From contig NZ_JAJAGO010000014.1 in assembly GCF_025165795.1 (NCBI RefSeq), positions 62,001 through 126,000 of the forward strand: DNA of 64,000 nt, written 5' to 3'. The notes beneath the pieces are model-generated. The model saw only the letters and a program-made list of their open reading frames with translations. It did not search any database and was not told the DNA's origin. The position numbers and the translations under genes are program-made. Positions 7,445-15,600 of this stretch are shown in pieces; positions within the stretch are counted from its first letter, which is position 1, and each line of letters begins with the position of its first letter. This stretch comes from Streptomyces gossypii. GTDB lineage: Bacteria; Actinomycetota; Actinomycetes; Streptomycetales; Streptomycetaceae.

Positions 7445-9559
7445 GTGCGAGTGCGTATGCCTCCCTGGCGCGCCGTGGGCAGCACCGTGCTGCGGGTGCT
7501 CGCGGTGTGGGCGGTCAGCACCCTCACCATGCTGCTGCTCGCGGGCGGACTGCCCGATTTCCGGCTGCAGTCGGCCGACGGCGACACCGCCACCCGGATA
7601 GCCGTCACGGCCGGGATCGGCGCCGGAGCGTTCGGTGTGCTCAGCGCCCTGGTGTGGCCGGTCCTCGTGCGCGCCCTGCTGCTGGTGCCCGCGCTGGTGC
7701 TGGGCCTGCTGGTGTTCTTCCTCAACGGCTCACTCCTGTGGATCGCACTGCGGCTCGTCCCCGAACGCGGCGAGGTGAATCCCGAGACGGCCGTGGTGGT
7801 GGCGGCGGTGATGTCCGCCGCCTCCTCGGCGACGAGCACCTTCCTCGCCGTACGGGACGACGGCGCCTACCGCCGCAGGCTCGCCCGCCTCGCCGACCGG
7901 CGCCGCCGCCGGGCCGGAGCGGGCCCGCCCGAGGACACGCCCGGCACCGTCTTCCTCCAGCTGGACGGGGTCGGGCACGCGGTGCTGCGCGAGGCGATGG
8001 AGGGCGACAACCCGCTGATGCCGACCCTCGCCGGGATGTGCGGCGACACCCACCGGCTCACCCCGTGGCGCACCGACTGGTCCAGCCAGACCGGCGCCAG
8101 CCAGCTGGGCATCCTGCACGGCAGCAACGAGGACGTGCCCGCCTTCCGCTGGTACGAGAAGGAGACCGGCGAGGTGCTGGTCAGCAACCGCCCCAGCGGC
8201 GCCGCGGAACTCCAGCGCCGGGCCGTCGCCCGCACCGGCGGGTACGGACTGCTGGAGCGCGACGGAGCCAGCCGCGGCAACCTCTTCAGCGGCGGCGCGC
8301 GACAGCTCGCCCTGGTGCTGTCGGTCGCCGCCCGGCGCGGCCGGGACACCCGTTCCCGCGCCGGATACTTCGCCTACTTCGCGGACCCGGCGAACGCCAC
8401 CCGCACCGCCGTCTCCTTCGTGGCCGAGATCTTCCGCGAGCTGACCCAGTCCGTCCGGGCCCGGCTGCGCGGGGACGCCCCACGGGTGCGGCGCGGTGGG
8501 CTCTACCCGCTGGTACGCGCCTTCGCCACCGTCGTGCAGCGCGATGTGGTGGTAGCGGCGGTGATCGGCGACATCCTCGGCGGCCGTACCGCCGTCTACG
8601 CCGACCTGGTGGCGTACGACGAGGTGGCGCACCACTCCGGACCGCGCGGCCGGGACACCCGGCAGGTGCTCCGCAGCCTCGACCGCGCCGTACGGCTGAT
8701 CGTCAAGGCGGCCGACCACGCGCCGCGCCCGTACCGCATCGTGCTGCTCTCCGACCACGGGCAGAGTGCCGGGCAGACCTTCGCGGGCGCCTACGGGCTG
8801 ACCCTGGAGGATCTCGTACGGGCAGGGTGCGGCCTGCCCGTACCGCGCCGCGCGGGGCGTACGCCCAGCGGCGCGGAGGCGCGGGCCGCGGCGAGGGTGG
8901 CGCTGCACCGTCCCGAGGAGGCGGGCCGCCACGAGGAGGTGCCCCGCAAGCCGCCGCGCAGCGCTGGGCCGGTGGTGCTCGCCTCCGGAAACCTCGGGCT
9001 GATCTCCTTCCCGGACGTGCCGGGCCGCATGTCGCGCGAGGCTATCGAGGCGCGGCACCCGGCGCTGCTGCGGGCGCTGGCCGATCATCCGGGCGTCGGC
9101 TTCCTGCTGGTCCACAGCGAGCGGCACGGGCCGGTGGTGATAGGTGCCGGAGCGTGCGAGCACCGGTTGGCGACGGGGGAGACGTTGGGGGAAACCGACC
9201 CGCTCGCCGTCTTCGGACCGGGGGCCGCCGCGGCGGTGCGCCGTACGGCGGGCTTTCCGCACGCTGCCGACATCATGGTCAACTCCTGTGTCGACCCGGC
9301 CTCCGGCGAGATACACGCCTTCGAGGAGCAGATCGGCTCGCACGGCGGGCTGGGCGGTGAGCAGAACCAGGCGTTCCTGCTGTCGCCCCTGCGGCTGTCG
9401 CCGCCGGTGTCCGAGGGTGAGCTGGTCGGTGCGGAGCAGGTGCACGGTGTGCTGCGGCGCTGGCTCAGGGAAGGGCGGGCGTCCGGCAGCCGCTGGGGCT
9501 CCGGGTCTCGTCGCCCCGACCAGCAGGACGAGCCGGTGCCCGGCGAGCGGGTGAGCTGA
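7445..9559 (+). CDS. Membrane protein fused to an alkaline-phosphatase/nucleotide-pyrophosphatase fold domain
   Basis: Of about 704 residues, the first 150 carry three or four hydrophobic helices resembling the phage-holin/mycobacterial 4TMS family. After an Arg-rich linker, a type I phosphodiesterase/alkaline phosphatase domain starts near residue 160 with FLQLDGVGH. It includes NVL-type elements, ASQLGILHG, YADLVAYDEVAHHSG near 400, LLSDHGQSAGQTF near 445 and a late HGGLGGEQNQAFL. The Asp and His residues in DGVGH, DEVAHH and SDHGQ fit the two-metal site of this superfamily. The likely role is hydrolysis of a phosphodiester in or near the membrane; the substrate is unknown. GTG 7445 has GAGGAG at 7431-7436. 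Confidence 0.8.
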   Translation: MRVRMPPWRAVGSTVLRVLAVWAVSTLTMLLLAGGLPDFRLQSADGDTATRIAVTAGIGAGAFGVLSALVWPVLVRALLLVPALVLGLLVFFLNGSLLWIALRLVPERGEVNPETAVVVAAVMSAASSATSTFLAVRDDGAYRRRLARLADRRRRRAGAGPPEDTPGTVFLQLDGVGHAVLREAMEGDNPLMPTLAGMCGDTHRLTPWRTDWSSQTGASQLGILHGSNEDVPAFRWYEKETGEVLVSNRPSGAAELQRRAVARTGGYGLLERDGASRGNLFSGGARQLALVLSVAARRGRDTRSRAGYFAYFADPANATRTAVSFVAEIFRELTQSVRARLRGDAPRVRRGGLYPLVRAFATVVQRDVVVAAVIGDILGGRTAVYADLVAYDEVAHHSGPRGRDTRQVLRSLDRAVRLIVKAADHAPRPYRIVLLSDHGQSAGQTFAGAYGLTLEDLVRAGCGLPVPRRAGRTPSGAEARAAARVALHRPEEAGRHEEVPRKPPRSAGPVVLASGNLGLISFPDVPGRMSREAIEARHPALLRALADHPGVGFLLVHSERHGPVVIGAGACEHRLATGETLGETDPLAVFGPGAAAAVRRTAGFPHAADIMVNSCVDPASGEIHAFEEQIGSHGGLGGEQNQAFLLSPLRLSPPVSEGELVGAEQVHGVLRRWLREGRASGSRWGSGSRRPDQQDEPVPGERVS

Positions 9560-9577
9560 CCGGTCGAGCCGGTCCGG

Positions 9578-9642
9578 CGGGCCGGTGCCGGAGACACGGG
9601 TGCCGCGGGCCGGTGCCGGAGACACCGGTGCCGCGGGCCGGT
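9578..9642. repeat. 28-bp tandem repeat between convergent genes
   Basis: Copies at 9578-9605 and 9606-9633 differ at one base; a partial third copy covers 9634-9642. It lies in the short gap between the phosphatase-fold gene and the convergent desaturase gene. Confidence 0.85.
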
Positions 9643-9659
9643 CACCCAGCCCGCGGCAC
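9628..9659. terminator. Bidirectional hairpin terminator between convergent genes
   Basis: An 11-bp perfect stem (9628-9638 with 9649-9659) encloses a 10-nt loop. It sits between the stop codons of the convergent genes ending at 9559 and 9677. Confidence 0.7.
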
Positions 9660-9676
9660 GGTCACGTGGAGAACGG

Positions 9677-10768
9677 TCAGGCCGCGACGCGGTCCGGCTC
9701 GCTGTCGCCCTCGCGGATCGGCGCACCCACCTCGTCGAGGTGCCGCAGCGCCTCGCGCCAGGACTCGATCAGCCCTGTCTCGTGGTACGGCACGTCGATC
9801 TCGGCGCAGTAGTCGCGCACGATCACCTGCGCCTGACCCAGGTGCGGGCTGGGCATGTTCGGGAAGAGGTGGTGCTCGATCTGGTAGTTGAGCCCGCCCA
9901 TCGCGTTGTCGACGAACCATCCGCCGCGTACGTTGCGCGAGGTGAGCACCTGCTTGCGCAGGAAGTCGGGCCGGGCGTTGCCCTTCAGCATCGGCATGCC
10001 CTTGTGGTTCGGCGCGAAGATCGAACCGAGGTAGACGCCGAAGACCGCCTGGTGGAGGAAGAGGAAGGCGAAGGCCATGCCCACCGGCATCACCATGAAG
10101 AGCGCGGTCAGGTAGCCGGCGATGTGTGCGAGCAGCAGCCCGCCCTCCAGCAGCCGCTTCTTCATGTGCGGGGCACGCAGTGCGCGCACGCTGGAGATGT
10201 GGAGGTTGAAGCCCTCCAGGGTCAGCAGCGGGAAGAACAGCTTGGCCTGGTGCCGCCCCATGAAGCGCGGCAGGCCCTTGGACGCACGGGCCTGGTCCTG
10301 GGACCACACGAGGATGTCGGGCGAGACGTCCGGGTCCAGCTCCTCGTGGTTCGGGTTCGCGTGGTGGCGGGTGTGCTTGTTCATCCACCAGCCGTAGGAC
10401 ATCCCGATGCCGACGTTGCCGACGATCATGCCGCCGATCTCGCTGGGACGCCGCTTGCTGAACACCTGGCGGTGCGCGAGATCGTGCGCGACCAGCGCGC
10501 CCTGGCCGAAGACCAGACCGAGCAGCACCGCCACGCCCAGCTGCCACCAACTGTCGCCCAGGGCGAAGAACGCCGTCCAGGTGGCGACGAAGGCCAGCCC
10601 GATGAGGCTGAACCGAAGTGTGTAGTAGCCGGGGCGCCGCCTGAGCAGCCCGGCCTCGCTGATCCGCCGGGAGAGCCGGGCGAAGTCGCTGCCCTGTCCG
10701 TCGCGTGCCACTCCGGAGGGCGCGGCGGGCAGCGAGGGATCGGGCGGTGCCTCAATGCTTGTCGTCAT
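9677..10768 (-). CDS. Membrane fatty acid desaturase (acyl-CoA/acyl-lipid, front-end type)
   Basis: The 363-residue membrane desaturase has the three histidine boxes of the di-iron site: HDLAHR near residue 95, HTRHHAN near 132 and QIEHHLFP near 295. The third box starts with Q, the form seen in front-end and linoleoyl-CoA desaturases. Four or so hydrophobic helices separate the boxes. It introduces a double bond into membrane acyl chains using oxygen and electrons from a ferredoxin partner not encoded here. The start at MTTSIEAP is preferred over an upstream in-frame start. A long perfect palindrome lies 80 bp upstream. Confidence 0.88.
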   Translation of the reverse strand: MTTSIEAPPDPSLPAAPSGVARDGQGSDFARLSRRISEAGLLRRRPGYYTLRFSLIGLAFVATWTAFFALGDSWWQLGVAVLLGLVFGQGALVAHDLAHRQVFSKRRPSEIGGMIVGNVGIGMSYGWWMNKHTRHHANPNHEELDPDVSPDILVWSQDQARASKGLPRFMGRHQAKLFFPLLTLEGFNLHISSVRALRAPHMKKRLLEGGLLLAHIAGYLTALFMVMPVGMAFAFLFLHQAVFGVYLGSIFAPNHKGMPMLKGNARPDFLRKQVLTSRNVRGGWFVDNAMGGLNYQIEHHLFPNMPSPHLGQAQVIVRDYCAEIDVPYHETGLIESWREALRHLDEVGAPIREGDSEPDRVAA

Positions 10769-10847
10769 GCCTTCAGCGTCGCCTGGAGGACCCCCGGTGC
10801 GACAGCCGCGCAGCACGTCTCTTCGCCCGGGGGTGCACTCCCCGGTG

Positions 10848-10874
10848 CAAGGGGGTGCTGGCTACACCCCCTTG
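10848..10874. promoter_or_regulatory. Perfect inverted repeat upstream of the desaturase gene
   Basis: A 10-bp arm at 10848-10857 pairs perfectly with 10865-10874 around a 7-nt spacer. It lies in the promoter region of the leftward desaturase gene with no gene reading into it, so an operator fits better than a terminator. No regulator can be named. Confidence 0.4.
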
Positions 10875-11060
10875 ATTTCCCAAGGGATCAGCCCCCGGCG
10901 CGAGGCCGTGCAGACCGTCCCGTGCCGAAAGCGTCAACTGCCACGGTCCCGGAGCTATTCCGGAAACGCGGGAAGCTTTTCGTGTGATCTGTAGCGCGCA
11001 CGCAATTCGGTCATCGTCCGGTTGCCCGGGTGAGGTGAGTGCGCCGGGCCGCGGGCGGGA

Positions 11061-11840
11061 CTACTCCAACGGTGTGGCTACGGTGAAGAGTCCGCCGTCG
11101 GGGTCCCGCAGACCGGCCGACCGCCCGCCGAGGCCGTTGGAGGGTTCCTCGGTGACCGTACCGCCCGCCTTGACGGCGGCGCGCACCGCCGCCTCCACAT
11201 CGTCCACCGTGAAGCAGACATGCCAGCGCGGCCGGATCTTCGGGTCGGGGGCCGACTCGACACCGCCGCCGCGCAGCGTCGCCACGGTGTGCTGGCCGAC
11301 TCGTACGACGACGGCTCCGTGCTGGTAGTCGACGTCGCAGTGGTCCGGCCGGTTCGCGGCCCACTCGAAGACCTCGCCGTAGAAGATCGCCGCGGCGAAG
11401 GCGTCGCGGGTGCGCAGCTCGAGCTGGGCGGGAGGCGGGCTGTCCTCCGCACGCCATCCGTGGCGCACCTGACCCTGCCAGAAGCCGAAGGTCGCCCCGG
11501 CAGGGTCGGCCGCCAGGGCCACGCGGCCGTTCCCGAGCCGCATCGGCCCGATCGCCATCGTGGCGCCCCGCTCCCAGATGCGGGCCGCGACCGGATCCGC
11601 GCCGTCGACATAGAAGTAGGGCGTCCAGGCCACCGCGACGCCGATCGTCGGCGTCACCGCCGCCACCCCGGCGACGGTCTCCCCGTCGGCCATGGCGACG
11701 GAGAACTCCTCGCCGAGCGACTCGTCGGGACGGAAGGTCCAGCCGAGCACCGTCGAGTAGAACTCCTGGGCGGGCGCGAGCTCCCGTGTCGCCAGACTCA
11801 CCCAGCACGGAGCCCCGTACACCGGCCGATTCTCGGACAC
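11061..11840 (-). CDS. Two-domain VOC (glyoxalase/bleomycin resistance) family protein
   Basis: The 259-residue protein is made of two VOC half-modules. The first runs from GAPCWVSLATRELAPAQEFYSTVLGW to DPAGATFGFWQG. The second runs from AQLELRTRDAFAAAIFYGEVFEW to DPDGGLFTVATP. This duplicated layout is common in Streptomyces (CFP-30B-like proteins) and usually binds a small ligand or metal without known catalysis. It lies 144 bp beyond the end of the RiPP operon on the same strand. Whether it belongs to that operon is uncertain. Confidence 0.82.
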   Translation of the reverse strand: MSENRPVYGAPCWVSLATRELAPAQEFYSTVLGWTFRPDESLGEEFSVAMADGETVAGVAAVTPTIGVAVAWTPYFYVDGADPVAARIWERGATMAIGPMRLGNGRVALAADPAGATFGFWQGQVRHGWRAEDSPPPAQLELRTRDAFAAAIFYGEVFEWAANRPDHCDVDYQHGAVVVRVGQHTVATLRGGGVESAPDPKIRPRWHVCFTVDDVEAAVRAAVKAGGTVTEEPSNGLGGRSAGLRDPDGGLFTVATPLE

Positions 11841-11983
11841 CTGTGCTCGCCTCGCTTCCCTGCTGGTGGGCCCCGGCCGCTGCGCGGGGCCCGCCCCCCG
11901 CTCACTCTGCCACTCACCGGGACCACCCGCAGCCCGGCGCCCGGAGCCCGGCGCGTCGCACCTCCGCGCGCCGTGCCCGCGGG

Positions 11984-13819
11984 TCAGGGGCGCCGTTCCG
12001 CCGCGAGCACCCTGCTCAGCGCGCCGTCACGGGCGAGCAGCTCCGACCAGGTCCCCTCCTCCGCGATCCGTCCCCCTTCCAGTACCGCGATACGACCGGC
12101 CCGCCGGATCGTCGCCTGCCGGTGCGCGATCACCACGGTTGCCCGTTCCGCCGCCGAACGGGCGAGGGCGGCCGCCAGCTCCGCGTCGCTCGCGGTGTCC
12201 AACTGCGCCGTCGTCTCGTCGAGGACCAGCACCCGCGGCCGTGCCAGCAGCGCGCGGGCCAGGGCGACGCGAGCGCGCTGACCGCCGGAGAGGGTGGCGC
12301 CGCGTTCACCCACCAAGGTCTCCAGGCCCTCGGGCAGCGCCTCGGCGATACGGTCCACGCCGCACGTACGGGCCACTTCGGCGACCTGCGCGGCGTCCGC
12401 TCCGGGCGCGGCGAGGCGCAGGTTCTCGGCGAGGGTTCCGTGGAAGAGGGGGGCGTCCTGCCCGACGACGGCGACGGCCGCCCGCAGCTCGGGGTCCGCC
12501 AGCTCCCGCAGGCCGACGGGTGCCGCGTCCGGCGGCAGCAGCTCCACGGCGCCGTCGGCTGGGTCCCAGAACCGGGCCAGCAGATGCGCGCATGTCGACT
12601 TGCCCGCACCGGAGGCCCCGACCAGGGCGACGGTCTCCCCGGCGGACACGGTCAGGTCCACCCCGTTCAGCACGCCGCTGTTCGGTACGCGCCCGCCCCG
12701 CACACCTTGGTCCAGCCCGGCGGCGCCGTGTGCGGCGCCGTAGCCGAAACGTACCGCCCGCAGCCGCACCCCCAGCGGCCCCGGCGGCAACGGCCTCGGC
12801 GCGACGGGCACCGGGGCACTCGCGGGCGCGGACATCCCCGCGTCCACCCGCGCCGCCGCCGCCCGCAGCCCGGACGCCCTGCTCGCGGCGGCCGCCGCCT
12901 CCGCCACCGGAGCCAGCACGCCCAGCGCCAGCGCCATCGCGGCCGGCGCCCACGCGCCGCTCAGCCCTCCGGCGGCGACGGACCGTCCGGCCAGCGCGAC
13001 CACGCCCAGCACGGCCGCGACCACCAGCAGGTCCCGTACGGCCGCGCCCGCCGCCTCCCGCGACACCTCGGCGCGTTGTGCGTCCCCCAGCGCACGGCCG
13101 CGGTCGGCCAGCAGTTCCCGGCGCTTGGCCAGCGCGCCGAACGCCAGCAGCTCCCGCAGCCCGTCCACCGTCTCCACCGTCTCGGCCGACAGGGCCGCCG
13201 ACTCCCGGCGGGCGAGGGCACCGCGCGCCGCCTGCCCCGGGCCCTCCAGCACCGGGATCAGCACCAGCAGCACCGCCGCGGGCAGCACCACGGCAAGCAG
13301 TTCCGGCTGCGCGACGGCCAGCACGGCGGTGCCCGCGCCGAACACCGTGCCCGAGGCGAGGAACTGGGCGAGCGTGTGCGCGTAGAAGAACTCCAGCGCC
13401 TCCACATCGCCCATCGCGGTCGCCGCGAGATCACCGCTGCGCCGCCCCGCGACGCGGGCCGGGGCGCTGCGGGCCAGCCCGTCGAACACCCGCACCCGCA
13501 GCGCCGCCAGCACGCCGTACGCAAGATCGTGCGACAGATCCATCTCGCGCCAGGTGGAGAGCGCGCGCAGCAGCACCAGCCCGGCCAGCAGCGCCACCGT
13601 CCAGGGGCCGGGGGCCCGCTGGTCCCACACGGCGGCACCGACGGTGTGCGCGGCCAGGGTCACCAGCACCACCAGGGCCGCCTGGTCGACGAGGGCCGCC
13701 GCACAGGTGCGGATCACCTTGGCGCGCTGCCCCGCCAGTGCGGGCAGCAGCGCACGCAGCGCGCCGGGGGGCGGCGCCTCCGGGTGCGGCGCGTCCGGGT
13801 GCGCGCGGCTTGTGATCAT
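11984..13819 (-). CDS. Fused ABC transporter (TMD-NBD, CydC-like), second half of a heterodimer
   Basis: The 611-residue half-transporter has about six transmembrane helices in residues 20-320. The nucleotide-binding domain has Walker A GASGAGKST, the Q-loop VVGQDAPLFHGTLAENLRL, signature LSGGQRARVALARALL, Walker B VLVLDETTAQLD (glutamate present) and the H-loop IAHR. The start overlaps the stop of the preceding transporter gene by ATGA. The pair forms a type IV exporter-fold heterodimer like CydDC, IrtAB or YbtPQ. As the last genes of the RiPP operon they should move the mature peptide or its metal complex; the direction cannot be read from sequence. Confidence 0.85.
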   Translation of the reverse strand: MITSRAHPDAPHPEAPPPGALRALLPALAGQRAKVIRTCAAALVDQAALVVLVTLAAHTVGAAVWDQRAPGPWTVALLAGLVLLRALSTWREMDLSHDLAYGVLAALRVRVFDGLARSAPARVAGRRSGDLAATAMGDVEALEFFYAHTLAQFLASGTVFGAGTAVLAVAQPELLAVVLPAAVLLVLIPVLEGPGQAARGALARRESAALSAETVETVDGLRELLAFGALAKRRELLADRGRALGDAQRAEVSREAAGAAVRDLLVVAAVLGVVALAGRSVAAGGLSGAWAPAAMALALGVLAPVAEAAAAASRASGLRAAAARVDAGMSAPASAPVPVAPRPLPPGPLGVRLRAVRFGYGAAHGAAGLDQGVRGGRVPNSGVLNGVDLTVSAGETVALVGASGAGKSTCAHLLARFWDPADGAVELLPPDAAPVGLRELADPELRAAVAVVGQDAPLFHGTLAENLRLAAPGADAAQVAEVARTCGVDRIAEALPEGLETLVGERGATLSGGQRARVALARALLARPRVLVLDETTAQLDTASDAELAAALARSAAERATVVIAHRQATIRRAGRIAVLEGGRIAEEGTWSELLARDGALSRVLAAERRP

Positions 13820-15600
13820 GCGACGAGTTCTCCCTCTCCGGTGTGTCCCGCCGCGACCAGCGCGGCATAGGTACCGCCGCTCCGCAGCAGTTCGTCATGG
13901 GTGCCGACGGCCTCCACCCGCCCCGCGTCCAGGACGACGATGCGGTCGGCGTGCCGGACGGCGTCCAGCCGGTGCGCGACCACCAGACAGGTTCGGCCGT
14001 GCGCGGCGTCCAGCAGTTCGCGGGTGATACGGGCCTCCCGCCGCTCGTCGACGGCGCTGGTCGCCTCGTCCAGCACGAGCACCGGCGCGTCCGAGAGCAG
14101 CGCGCGGGCCAGAGCGAGGCGCTGCCGCTGCCCGCCCGAGAGGGTGGCGCCGCGCTCGCCCAGCACGGTGGCGTACCCGTCGGGCAGCGCGGCGATCTCG
14201 TCGTGGACACCGGCGGCACGGGCGGCGCGGACCAGTTCGCCGTCGTCGGCATCCGGCCGTGCCAGCCGCAGGTTCTCCGCGACGGTTGCGTGGAAGAGGG
14301 AGACCTCCTGGGAGACGACGGCGATCCCCGCCCGCAGCGCGGCGAGCGTGTACGCGGCGACCTCCGCGCCGGCCACCGTCACCTGTCCACGCCCCGGCTC
14401 GCACCGCCGGGTCAGCAGGGCCAGCAGCGTGGACTTGCCCGCGCCCGAGGGGCCGACGATCGCCGTCGTACGCCCGGCCTCGGCGGTGAAGCTGACGCCT
14501 TCCAGGGCCAGCGCCCCATGGCTGCTGTCGTGCCCCCTGTCGGGGCCGGTGTCGCGGCCGCCGCCGCGGCCGTAGCCGAAATCGACGCCCTCGAAGCGGA
14601 TGGCGGGCGCGGTCCGCGACAGGGCCGGCCGACTGCCGGTGTCCCGTACGGCGGGCTCGGCGCGCAGCAGAGCGCCGATGCCGTCTGCGGCGGACACGCC
14701 GAGATAGCCCGCGTGCCACTCCCGGGCCAGGTCACGTACCGGCCGGAAGCACTCGGAGGCGAGCAGCAGCAGAAGATACGTCCCGGTGGCCTCCGTACGC
14801 CCGGAGGTGGCCGAGGCACACGCCAGCAGTGCCGCCGCCACCGTCCCGCCCTGTACCGCGAGGTCGGTGAGCCCGGTGTCGACGAGCGAGATCCGCAGCT
14901 TGGCGACGGTGGCCCGGTGCAGCGCGGCGGACCGGCGCTCCAGCCGCTCCCGTGTCCGGGGCACGGCCCCGGCGGCGCGCAGCGTGGGCATGCCCTGGAG
15001 CGCCTCCAGATAGTCCGCGCCGAGACCCTCGTAGGTGTCCCAGTGCTCCCGGCCCCGGCGCTCCAGCAGCCGGTCCCAGCAGCGCGGCCCCAGCAGGGCG
15101 AGCAGCAGCGCGGGCACCAGCCCCAGCAGGGCGTACGGCTCGGTCAGCGCGACCGCCACGAGCAGCAGCGGGGGCAGGGCGCAGGTGAGTACCAACTGCG
15201 GGAGATAGCGCGACACATAGGCGTCCACTCCCTCCACCCCGTCCACCAGCGTTGCCCGTACGGCTCCGGCGCGGGCCGACGTCAGATGCGCGTCACCGAG
15301 CCGCCCGAGCTGCACCAGCAGCCGGTCCCGCAGCCGTACCCGGACCAGGGCGCCCGCCCGCTGCGCCGCACGGCGCTGCCACCAGCCGAGCCGGGCGCGC
15401 AGCAGCACCACCGCCAGCACACCGCCCAGCAGGGGCGGCAGTTCGCCGTTCGCTCCGCGCGCGATCGCCGACAGGGACAGCGCCAGCAGAGCCGCCTGCA
15501 CCAGCCAGGTGGCCGCCACGCCCGTCAGCAGCGCGGTGGCGATGATCAGCGGGCGGCGTGCGTCGCGCGCGGCCCGCAGGAGTTCCGGATGCAGCATCAT
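13816..15600 (-). CDS. Fused ABC transporter (TMD-NBD, CydD-like), first half of a heterodimer
   Basis: The 594-residue protein has a membrane domain with the CydD-type segment VDAYVSRYLPQLVL near residue 130 and the coupling segment YLEALQGMPTLRAAGA. The ATPase domain has Walker A GPSGAGKST, signature LSGGQRQRLALARALL and Walker B VLVLDEATSAVD. Its start overlaps the SagB-like gene stop by ATGA, and its stop overlaps the next transporter. No cytochrome bd genes are nearby, so a role in bd oxidase assembly is unlikely. Operon membership points to peptide or metallophore transport. Confidence 0.85.
   Translation of the reverse strand: MMLHPELLRAARDARRPLIIATALLTGVAATWLVQAALLALSLSAIARGANGELPPLLGGVLAVVLLRARLGWWQRRAAQRAGALVRVRLRDRLLVQLGRLGDAHLTSARAGAVRATLVDGVEGVDAYVSRYLPQLVLTCALPPLLLVAVALTEPYALLGLVPALLLALLGPRCWDRLLERRGREHWDTYEGLGADYLEALQGMPTLRAAGAVPRTRERLERRSAALHRATVAKLRISLVDTGLTDLAVQGGTVAAALLACASATSGRTEATGTYLLLLLASECFRPVRDLAREWHAGYLGVSAADGIGALLRAEPAVRDTGSRPALSRTAPAIRFEGVDFGYGRGGGRDTGPDRGHDSSHGALALEGVSFTAEAGRTTAIVGPSGAGKSTLLALLTRRCEPGRGQVTVAGAEVAAYTLAALRAGIAVVSQEVSLFHATVAENLRLARPDADDGELVRAARAAGVHDEIAALPDGYATVLGERGATLSGGQRQRLALARALLSDAPVLVLDEATSAVDERREARITRELLDAAHGRTCLVVAHRLDAVRHADRIVVLDAGRVEAVGTHDELLRSGGTYAALVAAGHTGEGELVA

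Noticed and set aside
6370..7839. 489-residue version of the metallo-hydrolase
   Set aside because: The first 231 residues are low-complexity and overlap the divergent phosphatase-fold gene. GTG 7146 has a strong ribosome site at the family start.
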